Notes: a model not told the origin generated them from the letters alone. Counted from the stretch's first letter, positions 21,685 through 33,101 are shown. The stretch is DNA of 64,000 bases from Selaginella moellendorffii (GCF_000143415.4 NW_003314284.1:356046-420045), one strand, 5' to 3'. Translations and numbers: made by a program.

Positions 21685-23571
21685 ATGATCCCATCTCCAG
21701 CGGCATTGGATAGTCCCAGTCGCTGGCAAGATCTGGCAAAAGAAATCGTGAGTAGCAGTGCCAAGAGATCAAGAAACCCGGATTTCCCTCACAAGGTTCT
21801 CCGGGGCCAAGACTACTACGAGCAACTCATCCGCGAGTGTGGAGATTTGCGCGATTTGCAGCGAGCCCGGCGAATCGATGCGGCGATCCAATCCAGCTCC
21901 TATCGAGAGAACCGATACCTCAAGAATCTCCTCGTGAAAATGTATGGGCAATGCCATAGTTGCGAGGACGCGCTCAAGACGTTCCACTCCATTGGCGAGC
22001 CCAACGTATATTCCTGGAACATTCTCCTCGTGGCATATACCGAGAGTGGGCATCTTGTGGAAGCCCAGCGCGTGTTTGATGCCATTCCTTGCAAGAATGC
22101 CGTCTCTTTCAACGTAATGTTCCAAGCATATGCCCAGTCTGGGAATCTTGGGGCCGCGAAGAAATACTTTGACCGCATTTTGGGCTTTGACGTGGTTTCC
22201 TGGAACACGATGATTGCAGCGTTTGCTAGATCAGGGCATTTTTTCGAAGCAAAGTCCATGTTTGATCGAACGGACGTGCGCGATGTTGTAACGTGGACGG
22301 TCATGATCGGAGCATACTCCGCGAATGGTTGTCTCTTACACTCAAAGACTCTCTTTTTCTCTATGCCGTTTCGAAACATTATCACTTGGAACACCATGCT
22401 ACAAGCGTTTGCCCAAAACGGGCATCTAGATGATTCCAAGGATCTGTTTGATTCGATGCCAGAAAGAGATACCACGTCTTGGAATCTCATGCTTCAGGCA
22501 TTTGCGGATGAAGGCAGCTTACAGCAAGCGAGAGATGTTCTGCAGAATATGCCTCAACCAGATGTAGTGTCATGGAATATTATGCTTGGAGCCTACTGCC
22601 AAAATGGCTACGTAGAAGAATGCAAGAGAGCTTTCGATGAGATGCCCAACCCAAGCATCGTTTCAAGGACCACTCTTTTGACAGTATATGCTAACGAAGG
22701 ATTTCTAGAAGAAGCAAGGGCCCTCTTTCTCAAGTTTCCAGATCTTAATGTTGTGTCTTGCACAGCTATGGTGAGAGCCTACGCTCTCAAGGGCAAGATC
22801 GAGGAAGCAAAATGGACATTCGACCAGATTCTGGAGCCAGACATTGTTGCAAAAACTACATTGATGCAGGCATATTCTCAAGCCGGGTATCTCTCTTTGG
22901 CTTTAGAAATGTTTGAGGATATCGTCAGCCGTGACACGATTGCATGGAATGCTATAATCGCAGCTCTCGTTGAGAATGGCCATATCAACGATGCAATACG
23001 AATGTTTAAAAAAATGCCAGCAAAAGATTCTTCGTCCTGGGCCACCATGTTTACCGCATATGCTCAGTGCGGAAATCTTGATGCTGCGAGTTTCTTGTTT
23101 GAGATTATGCCCTGCCGTGACTCATCCTCATTCAACGCTATGATTTCCACGTACTCGGGGTTTGGGTACGCAAACGACGCGCTCTCCTTGTTTAGATTTT
23201 CGGATCTCCAGGGCGCTGTTGTGGATGACACGAGCTACATGAGAATCCTCCACTCGTTCGCTCACAAGGGCAAGGTGGCGAGCAGTAGAAGTTGCTTTGC
23301 ATCCATTAAGATCGACCGTGGGATCAACCCAACGCTCCAGCACTATTGCTGCATTGTGGATGCGCTAGGCCGGGCTGGCCAGCTGGATGCTGCCGAGGAG
23401 CTCGTGGATTCCATGCCCTTCGAGGCTGAAGCAATTGCATGGGGTACACTCTTGGGCGCTTGTAAACTCCATGGCGACGCTTTCAGGGCTGCCCGAGCTT
23501 CGCAAAAGGTGGTGGAGCTCAATCCGCACAACACTGCTGCCTACAAACTCTTGGCTAACATGCACAAATAG
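21685..23571 (+). CDS. PLS-class pentatricopeptide repeat protein
   Basis: Intronless, 628 residues. Repeats run from about residue 75 to 520 (NVYSWNILLVAYTESGHLVE, DVVSWNTMIAAFARSGHFFE, DTTSWNLMLQAFADEGSLQQ and so on). The tail LGRAGQLDAAEELVDSMPF..AWGTLLGACKLHGD is an E1-like region, and it stops at LLANMHK without DYW. The first 40 residues are Ser/Arg-containing and could target an organelle, but this is not certain. It is divergent from the neighbouring PPR gene and shares its promoter. Its last 50 bp are duplicated at 27122-27173 as part of the following segmental duplication. The RNA target cannot be told from sequence alone. Confidence 0.9.
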   Translation: MIPSPAALDSPSRWQDLAKEIVSSSAKRSRNPDFPHKVLRGQDYYEQLIRECGDLRDLQRARRIDAAIQSSSYRENRYLKNLLVKMYGQCHSCEDALKTFHSIGEPNVYSWNILLVAYTESGHLVEAQRVFDAIPCKNAVSFNVMFQAYAQSGNLGAAKKYFDRILGFDVVSWNTMIAAFARSGHFFEAKSMFDRTDVRDVVTWTVMIGAYSANGCLLHSKTLFFSMPFRNIITWNTMLQAFAQNGHLDDSKDLFDSMPERDTTSWNLMLQAFADEGSLQQARDVLQNMPQPDVVSWNIMLGAYCQNGYVEECKRAFDEMPNPSIVSRTTLLTVYANEGFLEEARALFLKFPDLNVVSCTAMVRAYALKGKIEEAKWTFDQILEPDIVAKTTLMQAYSQAGYLSLALEMFEDIVSRDTIAWNAIIAALVENGHINDAIRMFKKMPAKDSSSWATMFTAYAQCGNLDAASFLFEIMPCRDSSSFNAMISTYSGFGYANDALSLFRFSDLQGAVVDDTSYMRILHSFAHKGKVASSRSCFASIKIDRGINPTLQHYCCIVDALGRAGQLDAAEELVDSMPFEAEAIAWGTLLGACKLHGDAFRAARASQKVVELNPHNTAAYKLLANMHK

Positions 23572-23710
23572 CATTGAAATGCCATGAATTTCATGGAGGA
23601 GGGTGTTGTACAGACTGAGGTTACTCCATAGCATTCTTTTGTGGATAAGTTTACACTCGTTCTTGCACTTGCATTCAATCGAGAGGCTGTGATTGTCCAG
23701 ATTCACCTTA

Positions 23711-24457
23711 TTAAAAGGCTGCTAATTCAGTATAACATTTGTACAAGAGTTCTTTCACTAATGTTTCTTTGGCACCAAACATCTTGGCGCAAGCATCCAC
23801 GGAATCACAAAACCCATGCTCATCCTCCATGTCTATTGAGAGGTAAAGACCTTGGACAATTCTAAACTCTGTGCTGGATCCAAACCCGGGATCTAGCTTC
23901 TCGTACTCGTGCTTCACCACTCTATCGAGATCCCCGTACCGCGCATCTAAAACGCGGCAAACGGCAGCCTTGAACAGCGACGATCTCACATTCACCTTGG
24001 AGGGCGTTGGGGTGCTACGCGCAATAGCTTCAAACATCTGGGTCGCCTCGCCAAACTTCGCAATGACCACGGCCAGGTTGGCGGCCCGGATCTGGCACCG
24101 CAGTGACTCCTTGAGATTGGTATTCCCGAAAAGGACGGAGGCCTCCTTGAACGCCTCAAGCGCCCGCTCGTTGCTCTCCAGCTCTCCAATGTTCTTTGAG
24201 CAGATCGCTGCCAGGAGATGGCAAGAAGGTCCCAGTTTTTTCCACGCAACCTTCGCGAGGTGCCACGCCGCGACCGCTTTGTCCGTGGAGCCGTCTCGCC
24301 GAAAACACTCAGCTGCTTTGGTGTAGGAAATCGCCGACTCGGAGATATTGTTCTTGGATTGGCTGTCAATGCCTTGCTTCATGTGAATCTCTGCTGCCTC
24401 GGACCATCGCTTCTCCTCTTCTAGCTTTTTAACCGGATTGCTCCACAAGAACGCCAT
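23711..24457 (-). CDS. Alpha-SNAP-like protein (NSF adaptor family)
   Basis: Intronless, 248 codons from the ATG at 24457, which is followed upstream by a telo-box. Alpha-SNAP recruits the ATPase NSF to SNARE complexes and helps take them apart after membrane fusion. The protein reads as stacked helical repeats: EAAEIHMKQG, SAISYTKAAECFRRDGSTDKA, HLLAAICSKNIGELESNERA, SLRCQIRAANLAVVIAKFGEA, then the conserved LDPGFGSSTEFRIVQGLYLSIDMED (DP-F-T-E-LL-A-D/E in alpha-SNAP) and a C-terminal helix LVKELLYKCYTEL. It is about 40 residues shorter than typical alpha-SNAP and lacks the usual acidic C-terminus, so it may be a divergent paralogue. Convergent with the upstream PPR gene. Confidence 0.75.
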   Translation of the reverse strand: MAFLWSNPVKKLEEEKRWSEAAEIHMKQGIDSQSKNNISESAISYTKAAECFRRDGSTDKAVAAWHLAKVAWKKLGPSCHLLAAICSKNIGELESNERALEAFKEASVLFGNTNLKESLRCQIRAANLAVVIAKFGEATQMFEAIARSTPTPSKVNVRSSLFKAAVCRVLDARYGDLDRVVKHEYEKLDPGFGSSTEFRIVQGLYLSIDMEDEHGFCDSVDACAKMFGAKETLVKELLYKCYTELAAF

Positions 24458-24550
24458 GAAAACCCTAGAGAAGACTTCATACTTATAGTGATGCAAAAAG
24501 GCGATTTATTGGTTTAACTTATTAATCACCTTTATCTTTTGATTAAACGC

Positions 24551-26035
24551 TTACTTTAAAGAGCTTGCGATGTCTATGACGAAACGAAACGTAACGTCGC
24601 TTTTGATCATCCTTTGTATGGCAGTGTTTGCGTAGTCGATGGGAACTATCTCGATGTTGGGGAGGATTTTCTTATCGGCACAAAATTGGAGCATCTCTTC
24701 GATCTCTTTGCATCCGCCGGTTGAGCTCCCGGAGATCGATCTCATGGCTATGAAACACAATCTATAGAATGAGCCAAACAAGAAAAAAGTACGAAAGAAA
24801 ACTTACGCAACATCAAGTGTGGAGCAAATTCATGACTCGGTGGAACGCCCACCATGACTAAGTGCCCTCCCGTCTTTAGAAGCGGGAGATACAAGTTTAG
24901 ATCGTGTTTCCCTGCCGCTGTGTCGATGATCCAATCTATGGATTTTTCTGCGGCCTGTCATGATGAACAAACAAAGAATGACGTCTCGAGCCAGAGGAAA
25001 AGTATCTTAAACACGAACTTACATGCAACGCCTGTGGATCTTTTGTGACGAGAAACTCGTCAGCCCCAAGGAGAGTGAGAGCGTCCTCTTTCTTGCCCGG
25101 CGATGTGCTGAGCACCGTCACCTTGTGGCCGAAAGCTTTGCCAAACTTGACGGCCATATGACCCAAACCACCCAGCCCGATCACTCCTAGGTGTTTCCCT
25201 GTCTGGGAGATCATACCATAGCGTTTCATTGGGCTATAGACCGTGATCCCAGCACACAATAGTGGAGCGGCATCGCTGGACGAGAGCTTGTCCGGAATTT
25301 GGAAAGCATACCTGCGAGACAACAGAAGGTTCGATAAAAAACTCGAAAAAAACTTTGAAGTTTCTTACCTTGAGTGGACAACCATTTTGTTGGAGAAGCC
25401 TCCTTTGGTGATGGTTCCATCGATGTCTTCGTAGTTGTACGTGAGGAGCGATTTGTGGCAGTAGTTCTCCATTCCATTATCGCAGTCGTCGCAAGAGCCA
25501 CAGGAGCGGCAGTAAGCTCCGACGCCAGCGCGGTCGCCAACCTTGAAGCGTGTCACATTGGAGCCCACCTCTGCCACTACGCCTACAATCTCGTGTCTAG
25601 ATGGAATCAAAGCCGTGAGGAAAAAAATGAAAAAGTCAACTAGGAGAGAAACCAAGAACAAAAATAAGAACAGAAGAAAAACTGAGGGAGAGATCATGCT
25701 GGGCTCAAAAGAAAAGAAAGGGGATCCAGGAAACCAGATAATTGAAGAACGAATTGGGGAGTTCTCTCTCGCTTACCCAGGAACGATGGGATATTTGGTG
25801 TCGCCATGCTTGTTGAAAAGCCACACGGCTTCGGCGTAACAGATCCCGCAGTGGGTGATTTTGAAACAAATGTCATCGTCTCCTATCGCTCTGGAGCAAG
25901 GAAGAAAAAGGCAGAAAAATATCTTTGTAGCAATCCAGAATAATTCTCACTATACCTCCTAGAGAACTCGTGGCGCGAGAGAACTCCAGATTGATCCCGA
26001 GCTGCCCAACCCACGCATTCCACACCCGTCGCCAT
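24551..26035 (-). CDS. Cinnamyl-alcohol-dehydrogenase-like zinc alcohol dehydrogenase, copy A
   Basis: Six exons, read on the minus strand: 25956-26035, 25777-25890, 25369-25596, 25023-25311, 24807-24954 and 24551-24747, giving 351 residues. All junctions are GT-AG and phases match. CAD reduces hydroxycinnamaldehydes to monolignols with NADPH. Visible features are the catalytic zinc ligands in THCGICYAE and GHEIVG, the structural zinc cysteines in [18 protein letters not shown], and the nucleotide-binding [17 protein letters not shown]. Tyr replaces the usual His after the first Cys motif (CGICHTD in classical CAD). That change, and the CGICYAE..NKHGD pattern, place it with AtCAD1-like class III members, whose physiological substrate is unsettled. 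Start ATG at 26035. Confidence 0.88.
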
Positions 26036-26046
26036 CGTTGGACTCT

Positions 26047-27121
26047 ATAGAAAAAGTGGTGCTTAGTTCGAATCCCAGTCTTAAACCTATGGAGTCTAGG
26101 GCTGCAAGGAACGAAGAATAAACAATTCCTTGGCACATATAAGGTATGTTTTTTTTCAATGAGGTTTTATGCGGTTTAGTGAAGAATTTCTTACTATTGA
26201 GAGTGGATTTTTATACACTAGTTATAACAAGAAATTTCCAGCAAAGGTATCAATTTAATAATTTCATTTAGGCTTCTCAAATAAATTAGGGCTTGATTGA
26301 ACCAGGAAGACTGAAGGACTTTATTCAAGCATCAAGAATTTATGGGTGTAACTCAGAGAAGGATTGCTAACCATCTAGAGGCTTAAGAACAGATTTCTTT
26401 CACTAGCTCCCTATGAAGGATGCAACATGGATTTACACTCTTTTCTAGAGGCTTGAAAAATGTAAATTTGCTTCCATTACAGTGTGATAGCCATTCCAAC
26501 TGCTACTCCAAGTTTAGTTTGATCGCTGTAACTAGGCTACCTTAAGCTATGATCAACTCACTGCTCCAAGCAGCTGACTTACTATGAGCTGAGACTGACT
26601 CGCTATGATCAGGCTGCTCCCAGCTAAAATCGACTTAGGAGAATGAGGTTGCTTTGAGCCAAGGCCACGCTGGTCTCTAGCCAAGCAGATAGCTTATATA
26701 CATATACTTATACATGAATGCTTTCACCAAATGGCTTCATTATGACTCACCAGATGGCTGAAATCCTTCACCAAATGGCCGATCGTGTGTTATCACGTGG
26801 TATTAATCATCCATATATATTTCTTCTTAGGGATCTCAATCCCTCACACTTTCTACAGTTTGTGAGTTGTAGGCATGCATCATCTTCATCGCCACTTAGT
26901 CATAGTATAAGTGCCATTGAATCTTCATCTGTTCTATCAATGCTGCTGCAGTTCAGGAGACACCAACGAATTCCCGGTCCCCCACACCGGAATTCTCATC
27001 TCCTGAGTCAAGGCAGAGCACACACGACACACTCATCTTGCCTTCCCAACGGACACTTGTCTTGCCTTCCCAGCGTGCACAAGCTCCTCAATCTCATCGT
27101 GGACTGTGGCTGAATTTCTCC
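26047..27121 (+). repeat. Repeat block R1+R2 between the two duplicated units
   Basis: A 1.07-kb block replaces what should be a direct junction between units A and B. Its left part (about 26110-26705) matches 9440-10000, and its right part (26705-27121) matches 18225-18592. The block is non-coding; a B-box-like GTTCGAATCCC occurs near 26069. R1 and R2 are contiguous only here, so this may be the most complete copy of one longer repeat family, or two elements inserted side by side. I found no terminal repeats or target duplication. Confidence 0.75.
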
Positions 27122-27312
27122 CACCGCCGCACAACACTGCTGCCTACAAGCTCTTGGCTAACATGCACACATAGCATTGAAATGCCATAAATTCTTTGAA
27201 TTTCATGGAGGAGGGTGTTGTACAAACTGAGGTTACTCCATAGCATTCTTTTGTTGATAAGTTCTTGCACTTGCATTTAATTGAGAGGCTGTGATTGTCC
27301 AGATTCACCTTA

Positions 27313-27910
27313 TTAAAAGGCAGCTAATTCGGTATAATATTTGTACAAGAGTTCTTTCACTAATGTTTCTTTGGCACCACACATCTTGGCGCAAGCATCC
27401 ACGGAATCACAAAACCCACGCTCATCCTCCATGTCTATCGAGAGGTAAAGACCTTGGACAATTCTAAACTCTGTGCTGGATCCAAACCCGGGATCTAGCT
27501 CCTCGTACTCGTGCTTCACCACTCTATCGAGATCCCCGTACCGCGCATCTAGAACGCGGCAAACGGCCGCCTTGAACAGCGACGATCTCACATTCACCTT
27601 GGAGGGCGTCTTGAACGCCTCAAGCGCCCTCTCGTTGCTCTCCAGCTCTCCAATGTTCTTTGAGCAGATCGCTGCCAGGAGATGGCAAGACAGTTTTTTC
27701 CACGCAACCTTCGCGAGGTGCCACGCCGCAACCGCTTTGTCCGTGGAGCCGTCTCGCCGAAAGCACTCAGCTGCTTTGGTGTAGGAAATCGCCGACTCGG
27801 AGATATTTTTCTTGGATTGGCTGTGTGCGATGCCTTGCTTCATGTGAATCTCTGCTGCCTCGGACCATTTCTTCTCCTCTTCCAGCTTTTTAACCGGATT
27901 GCTCCGCCAT
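27313..27910 (-). pseudogene. Alpha-SNAP-like gene copy B, frameshifted and internally deleted
   Basis: Compared with copy A the original ATG is retained at 27910, but 8 bp are missing just after it (GCTCC joined to GCCAT), so the frame stops after six codons. Further in, 6 bp and then 138 bp are deleted, both in frame. The 138-bp deletion removes 46 residues covering SLRCQIRAANLAVVIAKFGE. An open frame of 176 codons from the ATG at 27843 remains and could make a shortened protein, but loss of the N-terminus and a whole helical hairpin makes function unlikely. Confidence 0.8.
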
Positions 27911-27996
27911 GAATGCCCTAGAGAAGACTATAGTGATGCAAAAAGGCGATTTATTGGTTTAACTTATTAATCACCTTTATCTTTTGTTTAAAACGC

Positions 27997-29358
27997 TTAC
28001 TTTAAAGAGCTTGCGATGTCTATGACGAAACGAAACTTAACGTCGCTTTTGATCATCCTTTGTATGGCAGCGTTTGCGTAGTCGATGGGAATGATCTCGA
28101 TGTTGGGGAGGATTTGCTTATCGGCACAAAATTGGAGCATCTCTTCGATCTCTTTGCATCCACCGGTTACGCTCCCGGAGATCGATCTCCTGGCTAAGAA
28201 ACACGATGTATAGGAGCCAAACAAGAAAAAAGTACGAAAGAAAAACTTACGCAACATCAAGTGTGTAGCAAATTCAATACTCGGTGGAACACCCACCATG
28301 ACTAAGTGCCCTCCCGTCTTTAGAAGTGGGAGATACAAGTTCAGATCGTGTTTCCCTGCCGCTGTATCGATGATCCAATCTATGGATTTTCCTGCGGCCT
28401 GTCATGGTGAACAAACAAAGAATGACGTCTCGAGCCAGAGGAAAAGTATCTTAAACGTGAACTTACATGCAACGCTTGTGGATCTTTTGTGACGAGAAAC
28501 TCGTCAGCCCCAAGGAGAGTGAGAGCGTCCTCTTTCTTGCCCGGCGATGTGCTGAGCACCGTCACCTTGTGGCCAAACGCTTTCCCAAACTTGACGGCCA
28601 TATGACCCAAACCACCCAGCCCGATCACTCCCAGGTGTTTCCCTGTCTGGGAGATCATACCATAGCGTTTCATTGGGCTATAGACCGTGATCCCAGCACA
28701 CAATAGTGGAGCCGCATCGCTGGACGAGAGCTTGTCCGGAATTTGGAAAGCATAACTGCGAGACAACAGAAGGTTCGATCAAAAACTCGAAAAAAACTTT
28801 GATGTTTCTTACCTTGAGTGGACAACCATTTTGTTGGAGAAGCCTCCTTTGGTGATGGTTCCATCGATGTCTTCGTAGTTGTACGTGAGGAGCGATTTGT
28901 GGCAGTAGTTCTCCATTCCATTATCGCAGTCGTCGCAAGAGCCACAGGAGCGGCAGTAAGCTCCGACGCCAGCGCGGTCGCCAACCTTGAAGCGTGTCAC
29001 ATTGGAGCCCACCTCTGTCACCACGCCTACAATCTCGTGTCTATGGATGGAATCAAAGCCACGAGGAAAAAAATTGAAAAGGTCAGGAAACTAGATAATT
29101 GAAGAACGAATTGGGGGCTTACCCAGGAACGATGGGATATTTGGTGTCGCCAAGCTTGTTGTAAATGCACACGGCTTCGGCGTAACAGATCCCGCAATGG
29201 GTGATTTTGAAACAAATGTCATCGTCTCCTATCGCTCTGGAGCAGAATCAAGGCAGAAAAATATCTTTGTCACTATACCTCCTAGAGAACTCGTGGCGCG
29301 AGAGAACTCCAGATTGATCCCGAGCTGCCCAACCCACGCATTCCACACCCATCGCCAT
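27997..29358 (-). CDS. Cinnamyl-alcohol-dehydrogenase-like zinc alcohol dehydrogenase, copy B
   Basis: Same six-exon structure as copy A: 29279-29358, 29123-29236, 28813-29040, 28467-28755, 28251-28398 and 27997-28193. The frame is intact and all GT-AG junctions are kept, although introns are shorter. Zinc ligands, the GLGGLG motif and the Tyr replacing His (CGICYAE) are all as in copy A. Differences are few (for example [10 protein letters not shown] for [10 protein letters not shown], and SSYAF for SRYAF), so the duplication is recent and both copies appear functional. It is divergent from the MYB gene, 296 bp away. Confidence 0.87.
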
Positions 29359-29654
29359 AGTTGGACTCTACTTTCAGTCCCTGGAATATCTATGACACGT
29401 GTCTTGCCGCGTGGAAAGTGCTGTGGTATGCAAGTTGGTCGTTATCTCCGTCACCGGGAAAACGCTTCACAGTCGCCGGCTGTTAGGGTTTTCGTGGACT
29501 AGGTAGGGGCCGCATTCCATCGGATTGATCCGGGGGGGGCGAGAATGTGGCGCAGAGCGAGGATGAAGCTGCAGCGTAGCTTGCGGCGGCAATGCGGGAT
29601 GCGTAGCGAGCTAGGAATGATCCAGATTCCGCGAAATCGATCGCTACTGCTGCC

Positions 29655-31548
29655 ATGAGTTGCCGCGAGAAGCATAGTGCTGCGACGGAGGATTCCGGGG
29701 CTGCCGGGTGCCCAAATCCCCATCCGGCAGGGGAGCAGTGCCAATCGCTGCCGAGGTTCCAGTTCCGACCGGCCGATCAACATGGAAGCTGGAATGCGGC
29801 GAGGAATTTCTTCCCGTTCTTTCCGAATGGCGCGGCGTTCGATGGAAAGACTTGCTGCCTTGGGATTCCACACTGTCTGTTGCCCGCCGCTCCACCTCCT
29901 CTCCATCCTCCCCCGCAAACTCCAGCTCACTGTGTTCTTGAGAATTCTCCCGTGAAGCAGCAGCACCAGCAGCAGCAACAGCCAGTTTGGTTCTACTCTA
30001 AGCTCTCCCAGCTCCAGTTCCTGTCAAGATTGTTTCACAGCAACTTACTCGGGAACTTCCTGTGCGATGAGAGTTTTCACGGATATCCCCAGGTAACCGG
30101 AGGTGGCAACTTCTACTGCAAAGAGATCCCCTCCGCGGATGCCAGTGTCAACCATCAAACTCCAGCTCGTCACGTCATGGGGCATCCACCATCGCCTTGC
30201 GACAATCCTTTTGTCCACCACCTCCTGCCACCACCACCACCACCTTGCTCCGTCGCGAGATTTCCCAGCTTCCAGGTTCCTGCGGCTTGTAATCCATCAG
30301 CGAAGCTGATCCCGCAGAAGCTCTCGATTCCTGGAAGTTGTGAGCCGCACCAGCAGCAGCAGCGCCTCCACCACCATCACCAGCAGCAGCAGCCGAGGTG
30401 TTCTGGAGCTGGAGAAGAAGCGCTCGTCTCAAAGTTTCCTGGAACGGATAGCTGCTTGTTGTGCCAGTCAAGAGCGCCACCAGCAGACATTCCTATGAAT
30501 CTGTCCGCTCGGCAGCACCTTCTTCCGGCGTCGGGAATACCCATGCTCCAAGCCAAGCCTCAGTTCAATCCGCCGACGATGACGAGCCAGCAGTGGACTC
30601 AGCAGCAAGAGAAGCAACGAAACGATGGAACTTTGAAATGGTCGGGCGTCCCACCACCTCCGTGTCAAGGGGTGGCAGAAAATACCTCGGCCTCGAATTC
30701 CTCCCGGCTCTTTGGCGAGCAGTCTGCTACTGCTGCTACTCAAGGCAACGTCGCTTCGCCGCAGAGTACTATATCTCAGCTCTGCGGTCCTTTACAAGAG
30801 ATGGGAGGCCAGAGGAACCGTGTCAAGGGGCAGTGGAGCTTAGCTGAGGATAAGTCACTCGTGAAGCTCGTCAAGCAGTATGGCACGCGACGCTGGTCGC
30901 TCATCTCGACGTTCATGGCGAGTGAGTTTCACTGCTAGCAATGCCTCTTTGGATTTTTGAAGAAGTGAGGTAAAACATAAGAAAGCTGGGGCTGGGGATG
31001 AACACTACGTGGGACTGAAGTGAACTTGGGGGGCTTGTTTCACAGATCGCTCTGGAAAACAATGCAGAGAGCGATGGGTGAATCATCTCCAACCGGATAT
31101 TAGAAAGGAAGGGTGGACAAAGGAAGAGGAAGAGCTGCTAGTTCAAGCGCACTCTTACTTTGGAAATAAGTGGTCCGCCATAGCGAAGGTAAGCAAAAGC
31201 TTTCTACAGACTTCAACTTATACTGATGTTTTGTCTATAAATTCCAGATGCTACCTGGAAGGACTGACAACTCAATAAAAAACCATTGGCATGCTGCTCT
31301 TCGTAAGAAGGTAATTCATCTAAAGTTACAATCAGCTACAACTTTTCGAATGGCAGGATCGGCATGGCAAACTGAGGTCCAATCTTTTGAGGGAATACAT
31401 CCAGCAAAAGATGGCCAAAGCTGATAGCTCAGGTTCTCAGGAAGAGACAACGACGAGTTTGAGTATGGCCCAGGAACTGGCGCCAACAATCTTCGTCGGA
31501 GCAACAAGAGAAAGGCAGGACTTACTTTGTTCAAAGGAACTAGCGTAG
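29655..31548 (+). CDS. R2R3-MYB transcription factor
   Basis: Four exons: 29655-30921, 31046-31188, 31248-31310 and 31357-31548, giving 554 residues. The long first exon encodes a low-complexity N-terminus rich in Gln, His and Pro (QQQ and HHH runs), typical of activation regions. The DNA-binding domain starts near residue 393: R2 as KGQWSLAEDKSLVKLVKQYG..W..NRSGKQCRERWVNHL, R3 as [40 protein letters not shown]. The regularly spaced tryptophans are present. The late position of the MYB domain and the GKQCRERW form resemble the MYB98/MYB64/MYB119 group; the exact orthologue is uncertain. A telo-box (29484-29491) and a G-box-containing stretch near 29397 lie upstream. Confidence 0.9.
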
Positions 31549-31677
31549 TCCTGTCCAACGAAAGTGAAAATATCATCAAACGTTACATACGTTCGCGTCC
31601 TGTCAACCGCAACTTAGGCGGTGGATGTTCCATATAAAAGCTCGGGTAATGGGGATCGTCACATTTTTCGACCAGCG

Positions 31678-33007
31678 ATGGCTGCTGCTCTCCATCGTCT
31701 TCTTGCCGCAGCCATCGTGCTACTTTCGCTTCAGGCAGCGCAAGGGGTTGAGAAGAAGAGATTGTTCCCAGCTATCTTCGTTTTCGGGGATTCACTCGCT
31801 GACAATGGGAACAATAACTTCTTCTTGACTCTCGCTCGAGCTGATATGCCTCCCAATGGCATCGACTTTCCGTCTGGCCCGACTGGGAGGTTCTGCAACG
31901 GGAAGACGATTATTGACGTTTTGTGTAAGTTCGAGATTTTCTTTCTCTTTCTTTTCTTCTTTGAGACTTTTTTTCTTCTTTCTTACAGGCGACTTCGTTG
32001 CTCTTCCATATCCGCCTCCGTCTCTCGCTCCGACGACGACGGGACCAATCATCTTAACGGGAGTAAACTACGCGTCGGCTGCCGGTGGCATACTCGCATC
32101 GAGCGGTAGAAACTACGTAAGCTCGTAGACGTTTTTCTGCGTGGTTGTTTTCTAAGAGACTTTCTTTTTCTCTGCGATTTCCAGATCGACAACATGCCAT
32201 TGCTAAAGCAGCTCCAGCACTTTAACGTCACTCTCGACGCGATCCGCAAACAGCTCGGCGTCGCCAACGCCACCAAGCACGTCTCCGACTCGATGTTTGC
32301 GATTGTAATCGGCAGCAACGATTACATCAACAATTACTACATCAACAGCACCACTCGCTCGCGTTACACAACCAGAGAATATCGAGAAGTACTCATCTCT
32401 TCACTGGAGAACAATTTTATGGTAAGCGTACTTTTGCTTCTCTCTTAGCCAAAACTTGGATGAAACAGACCCTGTATTCCATGGGAGCAAGAAAGTTCGT
32501 CGTGTCGGGACTAGGCCCGCTGGGTTGCATCCCGTCCGAGCTAAGCAGGAGAAACTCTACTGGAGAATGCGTGGAGTCTGTCAATCATATGGTAACCAGG
32601 TATAACTTGGCTCTCAGGAAAAGCATCAAAAGGATGAATTCAAAGCTGAGAGGAGCGAAGCTCATCTATACCGATGCTTACCGAGCTCTCCTCGAGATCA
32701 TCCATGCTCCATCGTCATTCGGTAAGACTTCTAAGTTCTTCTACTGGTTTTTTTTCCAAGGATCATATTTTCTCGTTGTCCAGGCTTTGAGAACGTCAAC
32801 AGTGGCTGCTGTGGAGCTGGGAAATTCAACGCCCAGTTGCCGTGCTATCCGCTCATATCGACCGTATGCAAACATCGTAGCAGCTACGTATTCTGGGACG
32901 CTTTTCACCCAACCGAGGCGGTAAACGTCCTCCTTGGCGCCAAGTTTTTCAACGGCAGCCAATCGTACGCTCGTCCCATAAACATCCAACGGCTGGCATC
33001 TGTCTGA
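31678..33007 (+). CDS. GDSL-type esterase/lipase, secreted
   Basis: Five exons: 31678-31924, 31989-32116, 32185-32421, 32469-32721 and 32784-33007, giving 362 residues, with introns of 47-68 nt. The start at 31678 gives a clean signal peptide ([19 protein letters not shown]). Block I is [14 protein letters not shown] with the nucleophilic Ser, the block III Asn lies in [11 protein letters not shown], and block V is FWDAFHPTE with the catalytic Asp and His. Plant GDSL enzymes hydrolyse acyl esters such as cutin precursors or lipids in the apoplast; the substrate cannot be assigned. An in-frame ATG at 31621 would add 19 residues ahead of the signal peptide and is less likely. It lies only 129 bp after the MYB stop. 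Confidence 0.92.
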
Positions 33008-33101
33008 CGTGTATCCTTTCTTTTCGCCAGTTTGGCAAAAGACATAGTGACATGTGGAGCTGACGTGTTTTAGGGTTTAAGCAAGGGTAGGGTTTTTGCT
33101 C

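Larger units (their letters stand above)
23524..26046. repeat. Segmental duplication, unit A
   Basis: This unit runs from the last codons of the PPR gene through the SNAP-like and CAD-like genes and is duplicated at 27122-29370. Introns, coding and intergenic sequence are all closely similar, so this is DNA-level duplication rather than retroposition. Confidence 0.9.
27122..29370. repeat. Segmental duplication, unit B
   Basis: A second copy of 23524-26046, shortened by deletions in the SNAP-like gene and in two introns. It begins within the last codons of the PPR gene (PHNTAAYKLLANM at 27129-27167) and ends at the CAD-like start region, where similarity stops after TTGGACTCTA. Confidence 0.9.
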
